Counted from the stretch's first letter, positions 19,864-27,996 are shown. The stretch: DNA of 64,000 nt from Massilia polaris (GCF_012927275.1 NZ_JABBGG010000008.1:62001-126000); one strand, 5' to 3'. The notes: generated from the letters alone by a model not told the origin. Program-made: numbers and translations.

Positions 19864-20511
19864 TCAGATGACGTTGGCCAGCCATGGCTGGGCAGCCAGG
19901 TGGCGTTCTTCGAAGGCGCGGATCTCGTCGGCGTGGCGCAAGGTCAGGCCGATGTCGTCCAGGCCGTTAAGCAGGCAGTACTTGCGGAAGGCGTCGATCT
20001 GGAACTCGTACGACAGGCTGCCGTCGAGCGTGCCGATGGTCTGCTTCTCAAGGTCGATCGCCAGGCGGAAGCCGGGGAAGGCCTTGACTTCGTTGAACAG
20101 GTGGTCGATCTGGCTTTCGGACAGCACGATCGGCAGCAGGCCGGACTTGTAGCAGTTGTTGAAGAAGATGTCGGCGAAGCTTGGCGCGACGATGGCGCGA
20201 AAGCCGTACTGGTCGAGCGCCCACGGCGCGTGTTCGCGCGAGGAGCCGCAGCCGAAGTTCTTGCGCGCCAGGAGGATCGACGCTCCCTGGTAGCGCGGCT
20301 GGTTCAGCACGAAGTCCGGGTTCAGCGGACGCGCGCTGTTGTCCTTGCCCGGCTCGCCGTGGTCAAGGTAGCGCCATTCGTCGAACAGGTTGGGGCCGAA
20401 GCCGGTGCGGTGGATCGACTTCAGGAACTGCTTTGGGATGATGGCGTCCGTGTCGACATTGGCACGGTCGAGAGGGACTACCAGTCCTTCGTGTAGCGTA
20501 AATTTGTCCAT
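19864..20511 (-). CDS. leuD: 3-isopropylmalate dehydratase small subunit
   Basis: LeuD is the small subunit that completes the active site of isopropylmalate isomerase with LeuC. The 215-aa sequence has [19 protein letters not shown], the swivelling-domain loop [15 protein letters not shown], and [22 protein letters not shown]. It is separated from leuC by a small lipoprotein gene and a palindromic repeat, but remains in the same orientation. Confidence 0.97.
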   Translation of the reverse strand: MDKFTLHEGLVVPLDRANVDTDAIIPKQFLKSIHRTGFGPNLFDEWRYLDHGEPGKDNSARPLNPDFVLNQPRYQGASILLARKNFGCGSSREHAPWALDQYGFRAIVAPSFADIFFNNCYKSGLLPIVLSESQIDHLFNEVKAFPGFRLAIDLEKQTIGTLDGSLSYEFQIDAFRKYCLLNGLDDIGLTLRHADEIRAFEERHLAAQPWLANVI

Positions 20512-20525
20512 ATTTCTCGCTTATG

Positions 20526-20607
20526 CCGTCGTTCCCGCGCAGGCGGGAATCCATGCCGCGCGTGATATTTGACTTCGTATGGATTCCCGCTTGCACGGGA
20601 ACGACGG
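20526..20607. repeat. REP/REPIN-like inverted repeat between leuD and the lipoprotein gene
   Basis: Two 29-base arms face each other, 20526-20554 and 20579-20607, separated by 24 bases. The outer parts CCGTCGTTCCCGC and ATTCCCGC pair across the element. Each arm can also fold on itself (TTCCCGCGCAGGCGGGAA and TTCCCGCTTGCACGGGAA). This two-arm layout is that of a REPIN or REP doublet. Sequences of this GTCGTTCCCGC type are recalled as dispersed in related genomes; copy number cannot be counted here. Confidence 0.7.
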
Positions 20608-20615
20608 TGTGGTGG

Positions 20616-20738
20616 TTATTTTCCGCCCGCGCCGGTGACGATCTGGCCGGCCCTTTGCACGTCGCGGCCGACGCCGGAGATGGTGTTGCAGCCGGTGAGT
20701 ACGATGGCGATCAGGGATAGGGCGAATACTTTTTTCAT
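20616..20738 (-). CDS. Entericidin A/B-like small lipoprotein
   Basis: This 40-codon gene was found by hand. It starts at ATG 20736-20738 and encodes MKKVFALSLIAIVLTGCN, a lipoprotein signal with lipobox LTGC, then a short tail with NTISGVGRDVQRAGQIV. This fits the entericidin family of small envelope lipoproteins. A gene of this type between leuC and leuD is a recurring arrangement in betaproteobacteria. Its role in the leu operon is unknown; it may be expressed from the same transcript. Confidence 0.85.
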   Translation of the reverse strand: MKKVFALSLIAIVLTGCNTISGVGRDVQRAGQIVTGAGGK

Positions 20739-20768
20739 GGTGAGACTCTCAATAAATAGATGGTAGTT

Positions 20769-22172
20769 TTAGCGCAGTGCGCGTACATCGACGAAATGGC
20801 CGGCGATACCGGCCGCCGCCGCCATGGCGGGAGACACCAGGTGGGTGCGTCCGCCCTGCCCCTGCCGGCCCTCGAAATTGCGGTTCGAGGTGGAGGCGCA
20901 GCGCTCGCCCGGTTCTAACCGGTCGGCGTTCATTGCAAGGCACATCGAGCAGCCTGGCTCGCGCCATTCGAAGCCCGCATCCTTGAAAATCTTGTCCAGG
21001 CCTTCGCGTTCGGCCTGTTCTTTTACCAGCCCGGATCCCGGCACCACCAGCGCGAGGCGCACGTTCGATGCGCGCTGCTTGCCGCGCACGACAGCGGCGG
21101 CGGCGCGCAGGTCTTCGATGCGCGAGTTGGTGCACGAGCCGATGAACACCTTGTCGATGCGGATGTCCTCGATCGGGGTGTTGGGCTTGAGGTTCATGTA
21201 GATCAGCGCCTTTTCCATGGCGTCGCGGCGCACGGCGTCCTTCTCCTGTTCGGGATCCGGCACGCGGCCGTCGACCGAAGTGACCATCTCGGGCGAGGTG
21301 CCCCAGGTGACCTGCGGCTTGACTTCGGCGGCGTTGAGCGTGACGACCATGTCGAACTGCGCGCCCGGGTCCGAATGCAAGGTGCGCCAGTAGGCGACCG
21401 CCTGGTCCCAGTGCGGGCCGGCCGGCGAATACGGGCGGCCTTTGACGTAGTCGATGGTGGTGTCGTCGACCGCGACCATGCCGGCGCGCGCGCCCGCTTC
21501 GATCGCCATGTTACAGACCGTCATACGGCCTTCCATCGACAGCGAGCGGATCGTCGAGCCGCCGAATTCAATGGCGTAGCCGGTGCCGCCCGCGGTGCCG
21601 ATCTTGCCGATCACGGCCAGCACGATGTCCTTGGCGGTGACGCCGGCCGGCATGGCGCCGTCGACCTGCACCAGCATGGATTTGGATTTACGGGCCAGCA
21701 GCGTCTGCGTGGCCAGGACGTGTTCGACTTCCGAGGTGCCGATGCCATGCGCGAGGCAGCCGAAGGCGCCGTGGGTCGAGGTGTGCGAGTCGCCGCAGAC
21801 CACCGTCATGCCCGGCAGGGTCGCGCCCTGCTCCGGCCCGATCACGTGCACGATGCCCTGGCGCCGGTCGTTCATGTTGAAGTAGGTCAGGCCGTAGCTC
21901 TTGGCGTTGGCGTCCAGCGTTTCGACCTGCAGGCGCGAGGTCGGGTCGGCGATGCCATCCTTGCGGTCGGTGGTCGGCACGTTGTGGTCGGCCACGGCCA
22001 GGTTGGCGGAATTGCGCCACAGCTTGCGGTTGGCCTCGCGCAGGCCGTCGAAGGCCTGCGGGCTGGTCACTTCATGCACCAGGTGGCGGTCGATGTACAA
22101 GACCGTCGTGCCGTCTTCATCGGCACGCACGACGTGGGAATCCCAGAGTTTGTCGTAGAGCGTTTTTATCAT
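20769..22172 (-). CDS. leuC: 3-isopropylmalate dehydratase large subunit
   Basis: LeuC is the aconitase-family [4Fe-4S] subunit of isopropylmalate isomerase. Start at ATG 22170-22172 ([15 protein letters not shown]) gives 467 aa. It carries [24 protein letters not shown], and the cluster cysteines lie in [13 protein letters not shown] and [11 protein letters not shown]. Length matches the family. It is the first gene of the leuC-leuD-leuB-asd block, with an A/T-rich control region immediately upstream. Confidence 0.97.
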   Translation of the reverse strand: MIKTLYDKLWDSHVVRADEDGTTVLYIDRHLVHEVTSPQAFDGLREANRKLWRNSANLAVADHNVPTTDRKDGIADPTSRLQVETLDANAKSYGLTYFNMNDRRQGIVHVIGPEQGATLPGMTVVCGDSHTSTHGAFGCLAHGIGTSEVEHVLATQTLLARKSKSMLVQVDGAMPAGVTAKDIVLAVIGKIGTAGGTGYAIEFGGSTIRSLSMEGRMTVCNMAIEAGARAGMVAVDDTTIDYVKGRPYSPAGPHWDQAVAYWRTLHSDPGAQFDMVVTLNAAEVKPQVTWGTSPEMVTSVDGRVPDPEQEKDAVRRDAMEKALIYMNLKPNTPIEDIRIDKVFIGSCTNSRIEDLRAAAAVVRGKQRASNVRLALVVPGSGLVKEQAEREGLDKIFKDAGFEWREPGCSMCLAMNADRLEPGERCASTSNRNFEGRQGQGGRTHLVSPAMAAAAGIAGHFVDVRALR

Positions 22173-22215
22173 GATGTGTGGTGTGGGGCGACGCATGAAT
22201 CAAAGACCGAAAATG

Positions 22216-22329
22216 ATTATGCCATATTTGTGCACTGCGTCAGCAAGAATGGACTTTTTGAACTTTATTTGCAAATTTTGCCATATTTGCGCATGTTATT
22301 TGCAAAATTAAGTATTTTTGCAAATAAAA
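22216..22329 (-). promoter_or_regulatory. A/T-rich leu operon control region with repeated TTTGCAAA sites
   Basis: This is the most A/T-rich stretch in the window. On the minus strand a -10-like CATAAT lies at 22216-22221, about 45 bases before leuC. The palindromic octamer TTTGCAAA occurs three times (22268-22275, 22299-22306, 22317-22324), and the related GCCATATTTG-t/c-GCA occurs twice (about 22221-22234 and 22280-22293). Repeated palindromic sites upstream of one promoter suggest a regulator binding cooperatively, perhaps Lrp-like or LysR-type. The regulator is unknown. Confidence 0.5.
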
Positions 22330-22358
22330 AAATGCCTGCTGAATTTCAGCAGGCATTT
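22330..22358 (-). terminator. Rho-independent terminator after cheA
   Basis: A perfect 13-bp stem AAATGCCTGCTGA / TCAGCAGGCATTT with a 3-base loop is followed on the minus strand by a run of seven T. It lies about 30 bases after the cheA stop and insulates the leu promoter region from the chemotaxis operon. Confidence 0.92.
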
Positions 22359-22388
22359 CAACTTCCATGCAGCAAGAAGTTTTTTTCG

Positions 22389-24242
22389 TTACGCGGCCAG
22401 TTTGACGCTGCCGCGGCAGCCGTCCATCAGGAACGACAGGCCGATCACCAGCACCAGGTCGCCTTCGGCCGAACGCGCGGTACCGGTGATGCCGTCGACC
22501 GACAGCGCGGTCATCGGCTTGATCACCAGGTCGGCGGTGCCGTCCACCGCGGCCACCGCGAGGATGTAAGGCTGCGGCGCGGCGACCACGATGCCGACCT
22601 TTTCCGAGCATGCCTCGTAGCCGAGCGAACCGGCCAGCGAGCGCACCGGCAGCGGACGGCCCTGGTCCTTCAGGACCGGCGCGCCGCCAACCTGCGCGAA
22701 GGTGTCGGGCAGTTCGACCACGCGCTGGACCACCGCCATCGGCAGCGCCAGCAGCGCGCCCGAGGTCGAGACCAGCATGGTCGGCACGATCGACAGTTCG
22801 ATCGGCAGGCGGATCGCGAACTTGGTGCCATGGCCGAGCGAGGATTCGATGTGGATCGCGCCGCGGTTCTTCTCGACGGCGGTCTTCACCACGTCCATGC
22901 CGACGCCGCGGCCGGACACCGACGACGCCACTTCCTTGGTCGAGAAGCCCGGCAGGAATACCAGCTGGTAGGCCTCTTCGTCGCTCTGGGCGCCGTTCTC
23001 GTTGATCAGGCCCTTCTGGATCGCCTTCTTGCGCAGGCTGACCGGGTCCATGCCCTTGCCGTCGTCCTGCAGCACGATCATGACGCTGTTCGCTTCCTGC
23101 CATGCTTTCAGCGCGATGAAGGCCTTGGCCGGCTTGCCTGCGGCGAGGCGGTCTTCCGGCGACTCGACGCCGTGGTCGAGCGCATTGCGCAGCATGTGCA
23201 CCAGCGGGTCGTACAGGCTGTCCACCACGACGCGGTCGACTTCCGTCTCAGCGCCTTCGATGGTCAGCTCGACGTCCTTGCCGAGGTCCTTGGCCAGCTC
23301 GCGCACCAGGCGCGGGAATTTCTGGAACAGGCGCCCGACCGGCTGCATGCGGGTCGCCAGCGTGGCGCGCTGCAGTTCGGCCGAGTAGCGCGATGCGCGT
23401 TCCAGCGTTTCGGTCAGCGTCGCCATCAGGGTGGCGGCGGCGCCTTCGAACTTGAACTGCGACAGGCGCTCGAGCAGCACGGCAGCCTGGTTGGCGGCCT
23501 GCACCGATTCGCCGGCCACTTCGAGCAGCGCGTCGAGCTTGACCGCGTCGACGCGGATGCTGTCTTCCTTGGCCGGAGCCGAAGCGGCGCGGAACTCCTG
23601 CACCTTTTCTTCGCGGCGGTCGACGCCGTCCCAGCCGGGCTTGGCGCCGGCGGCCGGCGCGGCGGCAACTGCTGCTGCGGCGGCTTCGGTTACGGCAGGC
23701 GCGGCAGCCGGGGTGTGGGTGCCGGCCGGGGTCACGGCGACATACATCGCTTCCCAGTCCAGGCTATCGGCGCTGGCGGCGGCAACCGGCGTTGCGGCGA
23801 CCACTGGCGCTGGCGCCGGTGCGGCGGCTGCGGCTTTCGGCGCGGGCGCCGATTGCGTCTTGCCTTCGATGGCGTCAACCAGGATGCGCTCGAGCGCATC
23901 CGGCATCGACGCCAGCTGTTCGGCCGGGGTGCCGTTGTTCAGGTCCGTCAGCTGGTCGGCGACGAAGCCCGACGCCTGCAGCGCAGCTTCGATCGCGATC
24001 GGCGTGACCGGCGCGGCGCCGGTGCGCAGCGCGTCGAACAGGTTCTCGGTCAGGTGGCAGGCCGCGACCAGCGCTGGCAGGTTCATGAAGCCCGCGCCAC
24101 CTTTAATCGTGTGGAAGGAGCGGAACACCGCGTTCAGCGTTTCCTTGTTATTAGGATCGCGTTCGAGGCGGAGCAGGTGTTCTTCTACATTGACTGCCAG
24201 ATCCATCGCCTCGACGACGAAATCCTTGAGCATATCGTCCAT
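22389..24242 (-). CDS. cheA: Chemotaxis histidine kinase CheA
   Basis: This 617-aa protein is a CheA-type kinase that would autophosphorylate on an Hpt histidine and feed a CheY. Domains in order are Hpt/P1 with His44 in RSFHTIKGGAGF, a long Ala/Pro-rich linker (about 110-205), P3 dimerisation helices (about 215-280), the P4 ATPase (MLRNALDHGVESPEDR N-box, later GRGVGMDVVKTAVEKN and SSLGHGTKF), and the P5 CheW-like domain. No P2 CheY-binding domain is apparent, which makes it shorter than E. coli CheA (654 aa). It overlaps the cheZ stop by one base. No cheW, cheY or receptor gene is adjacent. Confidence 0.9.
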   Translation of the reverse strand: MDDMLKDFVVEAMDLAVNVEEHLLRLERDPNNKETLNAVFRSFHTIKGGAGFMNLPALVAACHLTENLFDALRTGAAPVTPIAIEAALQASGFVADQLTDLNNGTPAEQLASMPDALERILVDAIEGKTQSAPAPKAAAAAPAPAPVVAATPVAAASADSLDWEAMYVAVTPAGTHTPAAAPAVTEAAAAAVAAAPAAGAKPGWDGVDRREEKVQEFRAASAPAKEDSIRVDAVKLDALLEVAGESVQAANQAAVLLERLSQFKFEGAAATLMATLTETLERASRYSAELQRATLATRMQPVGRLFQKFPRLVRELAKDLGKDVELTIEGAETEVDRVVVDSLYDPLVHMLRNALDHGVESPEDRLAAGKPAKAFIALKAWQEANSVMIVLQDDGKGMDPVSLRKKAIQKGLINENGAQSDEEAYQLVFLPGFSTKEVASSVSGRGVGMDVVKTAVEKNRGAIHIESSLGHGTKFAIRLPIELSIVPTMLVSTSGALLALPMAVVQRVVELPDTFAQVGGAPVLKDQGRPLPVRSLAGSLGYEACSEKVGIVVAAPQPYILAVAAVDGTADLVIKPMTALSVDGITGTARSAEGDLVLVIGLSFLMDGCRGSVKLAA

Positions 24243-25069
24243 TAGAATCCCAGATCGGCAAGAAGGTCGTCAACGTTGTCCTGGTCAAGCGCGACGGACG
24301 GAGCCGACGGGCCGGACATCAGAGGGGCCGGCTTGGCAGCCAGCTTTTCGCGCACCGCCGGCGGCGCGTTGTCGCGCAGCAGTTCGGCCAGTTCCTGCTC
24401 GACCGATTTGGTGATCGTGACCACCTTCTTGATCAGCTGGCCGGTGATGTCCTGGAAGTCCTGGGCCATCATGATGTCCAGCAGGCGCGCTTTTTCCGCC
24501 TCGGTGGCCTCGGCCACCTGCTGGGCGAACTGGCGCGAGTCGCCGGCCAGCGCCTTGAATTCGTCGATCGACAGCTTGCCGGCGAACAGCTCGTTCCAGC
24601 GGGTGTCCATGGCCTTGGCTTGCTTCGACAGCACGTCCTGGGCCGGCATGCCTTCGTCCAGTGTGTTGAGCACCTTGTTGGCGGCCTGTTCGGTCAGCGA
24701 GGCGACGTATTCGAGGCGGTCCTGGGCGTCGTTGATCTGGCTCGACGCTTCGGTCAGCGCCTTGTCGTAGCCGAGCTCACGCAGGGAATCATGCAGCAGG
24801 CGCACGATGCCGCCGAGGCGCTCGTACATCGGGTTGTCGCCGTGGTCGACTTCCTCGTGGGCGGCGCCGGCCGCGGCAACAGCTTCCGGGGCGGCGGCAG
24901 GCACGGCGGCCAGCGCCGGGCGGGTCGATGCGACCTGGTCGAACAGGGCTTCCATGTCGTCCTCGTCGGCAACTGCCGGGGCGGCGGCCGGCGCGGCTGC
25001 CGGAGCGCTACTGCGCTGCGAGGATACTTCCTCGAATAGTGCGTCGAAATCGTCAGCGGCGTCGGTCAT
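24242..25069 (-). CDS. cheZ: CheY-P phosphatase CheZ
   Basis: CheZ dephosphorylates CheY-P. The start at ATG 25067-25069 gives 275 aa; a TTG 33 bases earlier is less likely. The N-terminus is acidic and Ala/Pro-rich (DDFDALFEEVSSQ, DDMEALFDQVAS, a short repeated motif). The four-helix core follows, with the active-site motif MAQDFQDITGQLIKKVV holding the catalytic Gln. The C-terminal peptide DQDNVDDLLADLGF is the conserved CheY-binding tail. It forms a two-gene operon with cheA. Confidence 0.92.
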   Translation of the reverse strand: MTDAADDFDALFEEVSSQRSSAPAAAPAAAPAVADEDDMEALFDQVASTRPALAAVPAAAPEAVAAAGAAHEEVDHGDNPMYERLGGIVRLLHDSLRELGYDKALTEASSQINDAQDRLEYVASLTEQAANKVLNTLDEGMPAQDVLSKQAKAMDTRWNELFAGKLSIDEFKALAGDSRQFAQQVAEATEAEKARLLDIMMAQDFQDITGQLIKKVVTITKSVEQELAELLRDNAPPAVREKLAAKPAPLMSGPSAPSVALDQDNVDDLLADLGF

Positions 25070-25504
25070 AATCCCTGCTTCTCCATTTGGTAGTCGCAAC
25101 AAGCGTTGCGTGGTGCGTGTCGGTGCGGTGCGATTGAAGCGGCGGAATTAATGATGCGCGGCAACATCGCGGTTTACGCGAGTGTATCAGCGTGCTGTGC
25201 CGTGGTAAATGTCCAAGCGCAGCGCCGATCAATTTGCCTAGAGAAACTTATTCCATCGACAAGCAAAGTGTATCTTTACCGCCCTTTTCGACGAATTGGA
25301 CCCCTCTTTTTGTCATCGTTGTATCGGCTGGGCCACAAATGGCAGGGTCACAAATTAGCAAAAGCAATATATTTCCCACTCATCCGACCAATTTGTTGTC
25401 GGAAAGATTATCGATGGATTTGAGCAAGATCAAGCATTTACGTTCTAACAAGTTCAAAAAGCCGGACTACAATAGAATTGTGTGTGGCTGCGGGAGGACT
25501 CACC
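25070..25504. other. 435-bp intergenic region between cheZ and the universal stress gene
   Basis: This is a divergent promoter region, more A/T-rich than its surroundings. Short frames here look non-coding and have no family resemblance. The only clear signals are an FNR-like box at 25420-25433 and a -10-like TACAAT at 25468-25473 upstream of the stress gene. No cheZ promoter (sigma-28 type) could be identified with confidence. Confidence 0.6.
25420..25433 (+). promoter_or_regulatory. FNR/Anr-like box upstream of the universal stress gene
   Basis: TTGAGCAAGATCAA matches the FNR consensus TTGAT-N4-ATCAA at 9 of 10 defined positions. It lies 71 bases before the usp start codon. Relative to the best -10 (TACAAT, 25468-25473) the box is centred near -53, further than the usual -41.5, so the start site may differ from my reading. 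Confidence 0.5.
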
Positions 25505-25969
25505 ATGTACCGGAAGATTCTGATTGCGACCGACGGCTCGGCGGTGTCGAAACACACCGCATGTGCCGGCGTGAAATTTGCGCAGCAAATGGGTGCCGAA
25601 GTGCTGGTCCTGTTTGTCGCTCCTGAGTACCAGTACCCAGTGTATGTGGAAATCATCCCGCCGACCTATCCGAGCGAAGAGGAATACCTGGTCCAGATGC
25701 AAAGGGTTGGCGGCGAGCACCTGCGCCCCATCCTGGAATCGGCCGAGAAAAGCGGCCTCCAGCATAGCGGACTGGTGGCGTTCGCCGATTCGGCGGCGCA
25801 AAGGATCGTCGACGTGGCCGACGAGCAGGACTGCGACCTGATCTTCATGGGCTCGCACGGTCGCAGCGGATGGGGCCAGATATTGTTGGGAAGCGTGACG
25901 AACAAAGTGCTGTCGCATACGCAAAAGCCGGTATTGGTCCATCGCCTGATCAAAGAACCGGCCGCTTAG
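25505..25969 (+). CDS. Universal stress protein UspA family
   Basis: This 154-aa single-domain USP begins MYRKILIATDGSAVSK and carries the ATP-binding motif G-2x-G-9x-GS in GSHGRSGWGQILLGSVTNK, so it is probably of the ATP-binding class. The start at 25505 has GGGAGGA at good spacing. Such proteins accumulate during hypoxia, starvation or stationary phase. The FNR-like box upstream and the Crp/Fnr regulator and response regulator downstream suggest a low-oxygen or stress context. Confidence 0.93.
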   Translation: MYRKILIATDGSAVSKHTACAGVKFAQQMGAEVLVLFVAPEYQYPVYVEIIPPTYPSEEEYLVQMQRVGGEHLRPILESAEKSGLQHSGLVAFADSAAQRIVDVADEQDCDLIFMGSHGRSGWGQILLGSVTNKVLSHTQKPVLVHRLIKEPAA

Positions 25970-26046
25970 TCACTGTGCATTGCCTCAGTTGATGTTTGGC
26001 ATTACTCTTGAATGATTGATTTACCAAGTTCACCAGGCGAAAATCT

Positions 26047-26691
26047 ATGATAAGAATTGTCATTGCTGACGATCACACCATCATGCGCGAAGGTCTCAAG
26101 CGCATCCTGGATGGCGCACCGGACATCGACATCGTCGGCGAGGCAATCAATGGATTCGAAGTGCTGTCGCATATACGCCAGGGCGGTTTCGACCTGCTGC
26201 TGCTGGACTTGTCGATGCCCGGGCGCAGCGGCGTCGACCTGATCCGGCAAATCCGCAGCGAGTCGCCCAAGCTGGCGATCCTGATCCTGACCATGCACGA
26301 AGAAGAGCAATATGCGGTCCGCGCCATCCGCGCCGGGGCGCAAGGCTACCTGACCAAGGAAAGCGCCGGCACCCAACTGGTGGGCGCGATCCGCAAGGTT
26401 GCGTCGGGACGCCCTTATATCAGTACCGAAGTGGCCGAGCAGCTGGCGCTCAACATCATGACGCCCCACGAGCAGTTGCTGCACAAACAGTTATCGGACC
26501 GGGAATTTGAAGTGTTCTCTTCGCTGGTCAGCGGGAAATCGATCACCGAGATCGCCAATACCCTGCACCTCAGCGTCAAAACGGTGAGCACCCACAAGAC
26601 CCGCATCATGCAGAAGATGGGCATGACGTCCTTGTCGGAAATGGTGCAGTACGCCGTGGCACACCGCCTGTTGTCGCCTTTCAAATCGTGA
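26047..26691 (+). CDS. NarL/FixJ-family response regulator (orphan)
   Basis: This 214-aa two-domain regulator has a receiver domain with acidic pocket Asp8/Asp9, phospho-acceptor Asp54 (LLLLDLSMPG), switch Thr83 and Lys104 (LTKES). The C-terminal LuxR-type helix-turn-helix (about 145-210) has LSDREFEVFSSLVSGKSITEIANTLHLS split over its helices and VKTVSTHKTRIMQKMGM. No histidine kinase lies beside it, so the partner is unknown. A perfect 20-bp palindrome 138 bases after its stop is a candidate binding site for it. Confidence 0.93.
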   Translation: MIRIVIADDHTIMREGLKRILDGAPDIDIVGEAINGFEVLSHIRQGGFDLLLLDLSMPGRSGVDLIRQIRSESPKLAILILTMHEEEQYAVRAIRAGAQGYLTKESAGTQLVGAIRKVASGRPYISTEVAEQLALNIMTPHEQLLHKQLSDREFEVFSSLVSGKSITEIANTLHLSVKTVSTHKTRIMQKMGMTSLSEMVQYAVAHRLLSPFKS

Positions 26692-26828
26692 CAGGTGAAA
26701 GAGTTTTAGACAGCCTGCCACGGTTTTTGTGCCACCTTTTGCGACAGCTAGTCCATATCTCGACATGCATCGCAGCAGCTTCTCCCCCATTGCGGCACTG
26801 GCGCTCCCCTATGAAACTGCCACCAAGA

Positions 26829-26848
26829 CCGTAGGATTAATCCTACGG
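26829..26848. promoter_or_regulatory. Perfect 20-bp palindrome, candidate operator
   Basis: CCGTAGGATTAATCCTACGG is exactly self-complementary over 20 bases, arranged as two 9-base half-sites around TA. A third half-site ATCCTAC follows at 26862-26868. The 9-2-9 geometry is that of sites bound by dimeric NarL/DosR-type regulators, and such a regulator is encoded just upstream. The binding partner is inferred. Confidence 0.55.
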
Positions 26849-27029
26849 ATCCCACCCCTATCCTACTCCCAGAATCAGCGTTCGCTGATATCAATGCCGG
26901 ACTCGTGTTGGCATACTAAATCTAACGATTTGGCTTGCTTACGGTTCATTTCCTCGGTGCCGAAGCGGCAAATCGTGCTGTCCAGGTCACCCTGAAGCAT
27001 CGGTCCGCAATATCACAGATCGTTGTTCC

Positions 27030-27045
27030 CTGTGATTATCTACAG
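27030..27045. promoter_or_regulatory. SOS-box-like element upstream of the Crp/Fnr gene
   Basis: CTGTGATTATCTACAG fits CTGT-N8-ACAG with an A/T-rich centre and lies 33 bases before the chosen start codon. The left half also pairs with an upstream ATCACAG (27012-27018). By chance about one such CTGT-N8-ACAG match is expected in a window of this size, so this is only suggestive. Confidence 0.3.
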
Positions 27046-27078
27046 CTCTGAAACTTTTGTTCCTTCTGGGAGATGAGC

Positions 27079-27942
27079 ATGCTGTCAACGGATACGCCAG
27101 AAACACGCAACACCACCTCGTCGACTTTGCATTCCTCGCCTATGGAAGCAGGCCGTCAACGCCAGGGGCGGCTTTGGTCCAACCTCAAAGAAGTCTGCGA
27201 CCTGCTTCACATCACGGCCGCGGTGTCGGTCAATACCGAGGAGCTCCTGTTCCAGCACGTTCAGTTCAAGACCGGCCAACGCGTGCATACCATCGGACAG
27301 GCATTCGACACACTGTACATCGTCAATTCCGGTTTCCTCAAGACCGTACTCATCGACGAGTTCGGCAACGAGCAGGTGCTCAGCTTCCCGATGAAGGGCG
27401 ACATGCTCGGCGTCGACGGCATCCACACCCGCCATTACGCATCGGAAGCGGTAGCCCTGTCGGACTGCGACCTGATCTTGCTGCCGTTCAAAAAGCTGAC
27501 CGCCCTCGGCCGCGTGCACATGGAGCTGGAAAACGTCATGTATGGCGTCATGAGCCGCGAACTGGTGCGCGAGCAGACCATGATCGGCATGCTCGGCGCG
27601 CTCAGCGCCGAAGCACGGGTTGCCCGATTCCTGGTATCGCTCGCCGACCGCTTTGCGGCCATGGGCTACTCCAGCAAGCTGTTCAACCTGCGCATGACGC
27701 GCCACGAAATCGGCAGCTACCTCGGCCTGACCCTGGAAACGGTCAGCCGCACGCTGTCGGCCTTCAACGAAATCGGCCTCATCACTGTCGACCAGCGCAC
27801 CATCGGCATCAAGGACGCCGAAGCGCTGAAAACCTTGCGCCGCCTGCCGCCGTCGCGCTCACGCGCCAAGCAAAACCTCGCCGCCAAACAAAAAGCGGAG
27901 CAGGTACAACCTGGCGACGGCCAGGTACTCACCCCGGCATAA
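27079..27942 (+). CDS. Crp/Fnr family transcriptional regulator
   Basis: This protein of about 287 aa has a cyclic-nucleotide-binding-like sensor domain (about 40-160; VNSGFLKTVLIDEFGNEQVLSFPMKGDMLGVDGI) and a C-terminal Crp-type helix-turn-helix (LRMTRHEIGSYLGLTLETVS followed by RTLSAFNEIGLI). The four N-terminal cysteines that hold the Fnr iron-sulphur cluster are absent; the only obvious Cys residues are CDLLH and SDCD, so it is not a classical oxygen-sensing FNR. The start at ATG 27079 is preferred because GGGAG lies 6 bases upstream; an ATG at 27073 would touch it. The basic C-terminal tail is unusually long. Confidence 0.9.
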   Translation: MLSTDTPETRNTTSSTLHSSPMEAGRQRQGRLWSNLKEVCDLLHITAAVSVNTEELLFQHVQFKTGQRVHTIGQAFDTLYIVNSGFLKTVLIDEFGNEQVLSFPMKGDMLGVDGIHTRHYASEAVALSDCDLILLPFKKLTALGRVHMELENVMYGVMSRELVREQTMIGMLGALSAEARVARFLVSLADRFAAMGYSSKLFNLRMTRHEIGSYLGLTLETVSRTLSAFNEIGLITVDQRTIGIKDAEALKTLRRLPPSRSRAKQNLAAKQKAEQVQPGDGQVLTPA

Positions 27943-27996
27943 GCTGCCCGGGTCACGCCGGACGGATGACGATCGGGAGACCCCCGGTTCATCCGC

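Larger units (their letters stand above)
26692..27078. other. 387-bp intergenic region with palindromes, upstream of the Crp/Fnr gene
   Basis: No coding sequence was recognised. It holds a perfect 20-bp palindrome (26829-26848), an extra half-site ATCCTAC (26862-26868), a weak FNR-like sequence at 26881-26894 (TT..C-TGAT-ATCAA) and a CTGT-N8-ACAG element at 27030-27045. It appears to be a multi-input promoter region. Confidence 0.6.

Noticed and set aside
21375-24245. A 956-codon open frame antisense to leuC and cheA
   Set aside because: It spans two unrelated genes and a terminator, which no real gene would do; composition is typical of a shadow frame.
25106-25626. Short plus-strand frames between cheZ and usp
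   Set aside because: They lack ribosome sites, change composition along their length and run into the usp gene in another frame.
26829-26848. The palindrome considered as a NarL 7-2-7 nitrate box
   Set aside because: NarL heptamers read TAC outermost on the left and GTA on the right; here the order is reversed, so the NarL consensus does not fit although the geometry is similar.
26881-26894. TTCGCTGATATCAA considered as a second FNR box
   Set aside because: Only about 7 of 10 positions match; too weak to list as a feature.
27012-27036. ATCACAG...CTGTGAT considered as a CRP site
   Set aside because: The half-sites face the wrong way: CRP needs TGTGA on the left and TCACA on the right. It is at most a hairpin.
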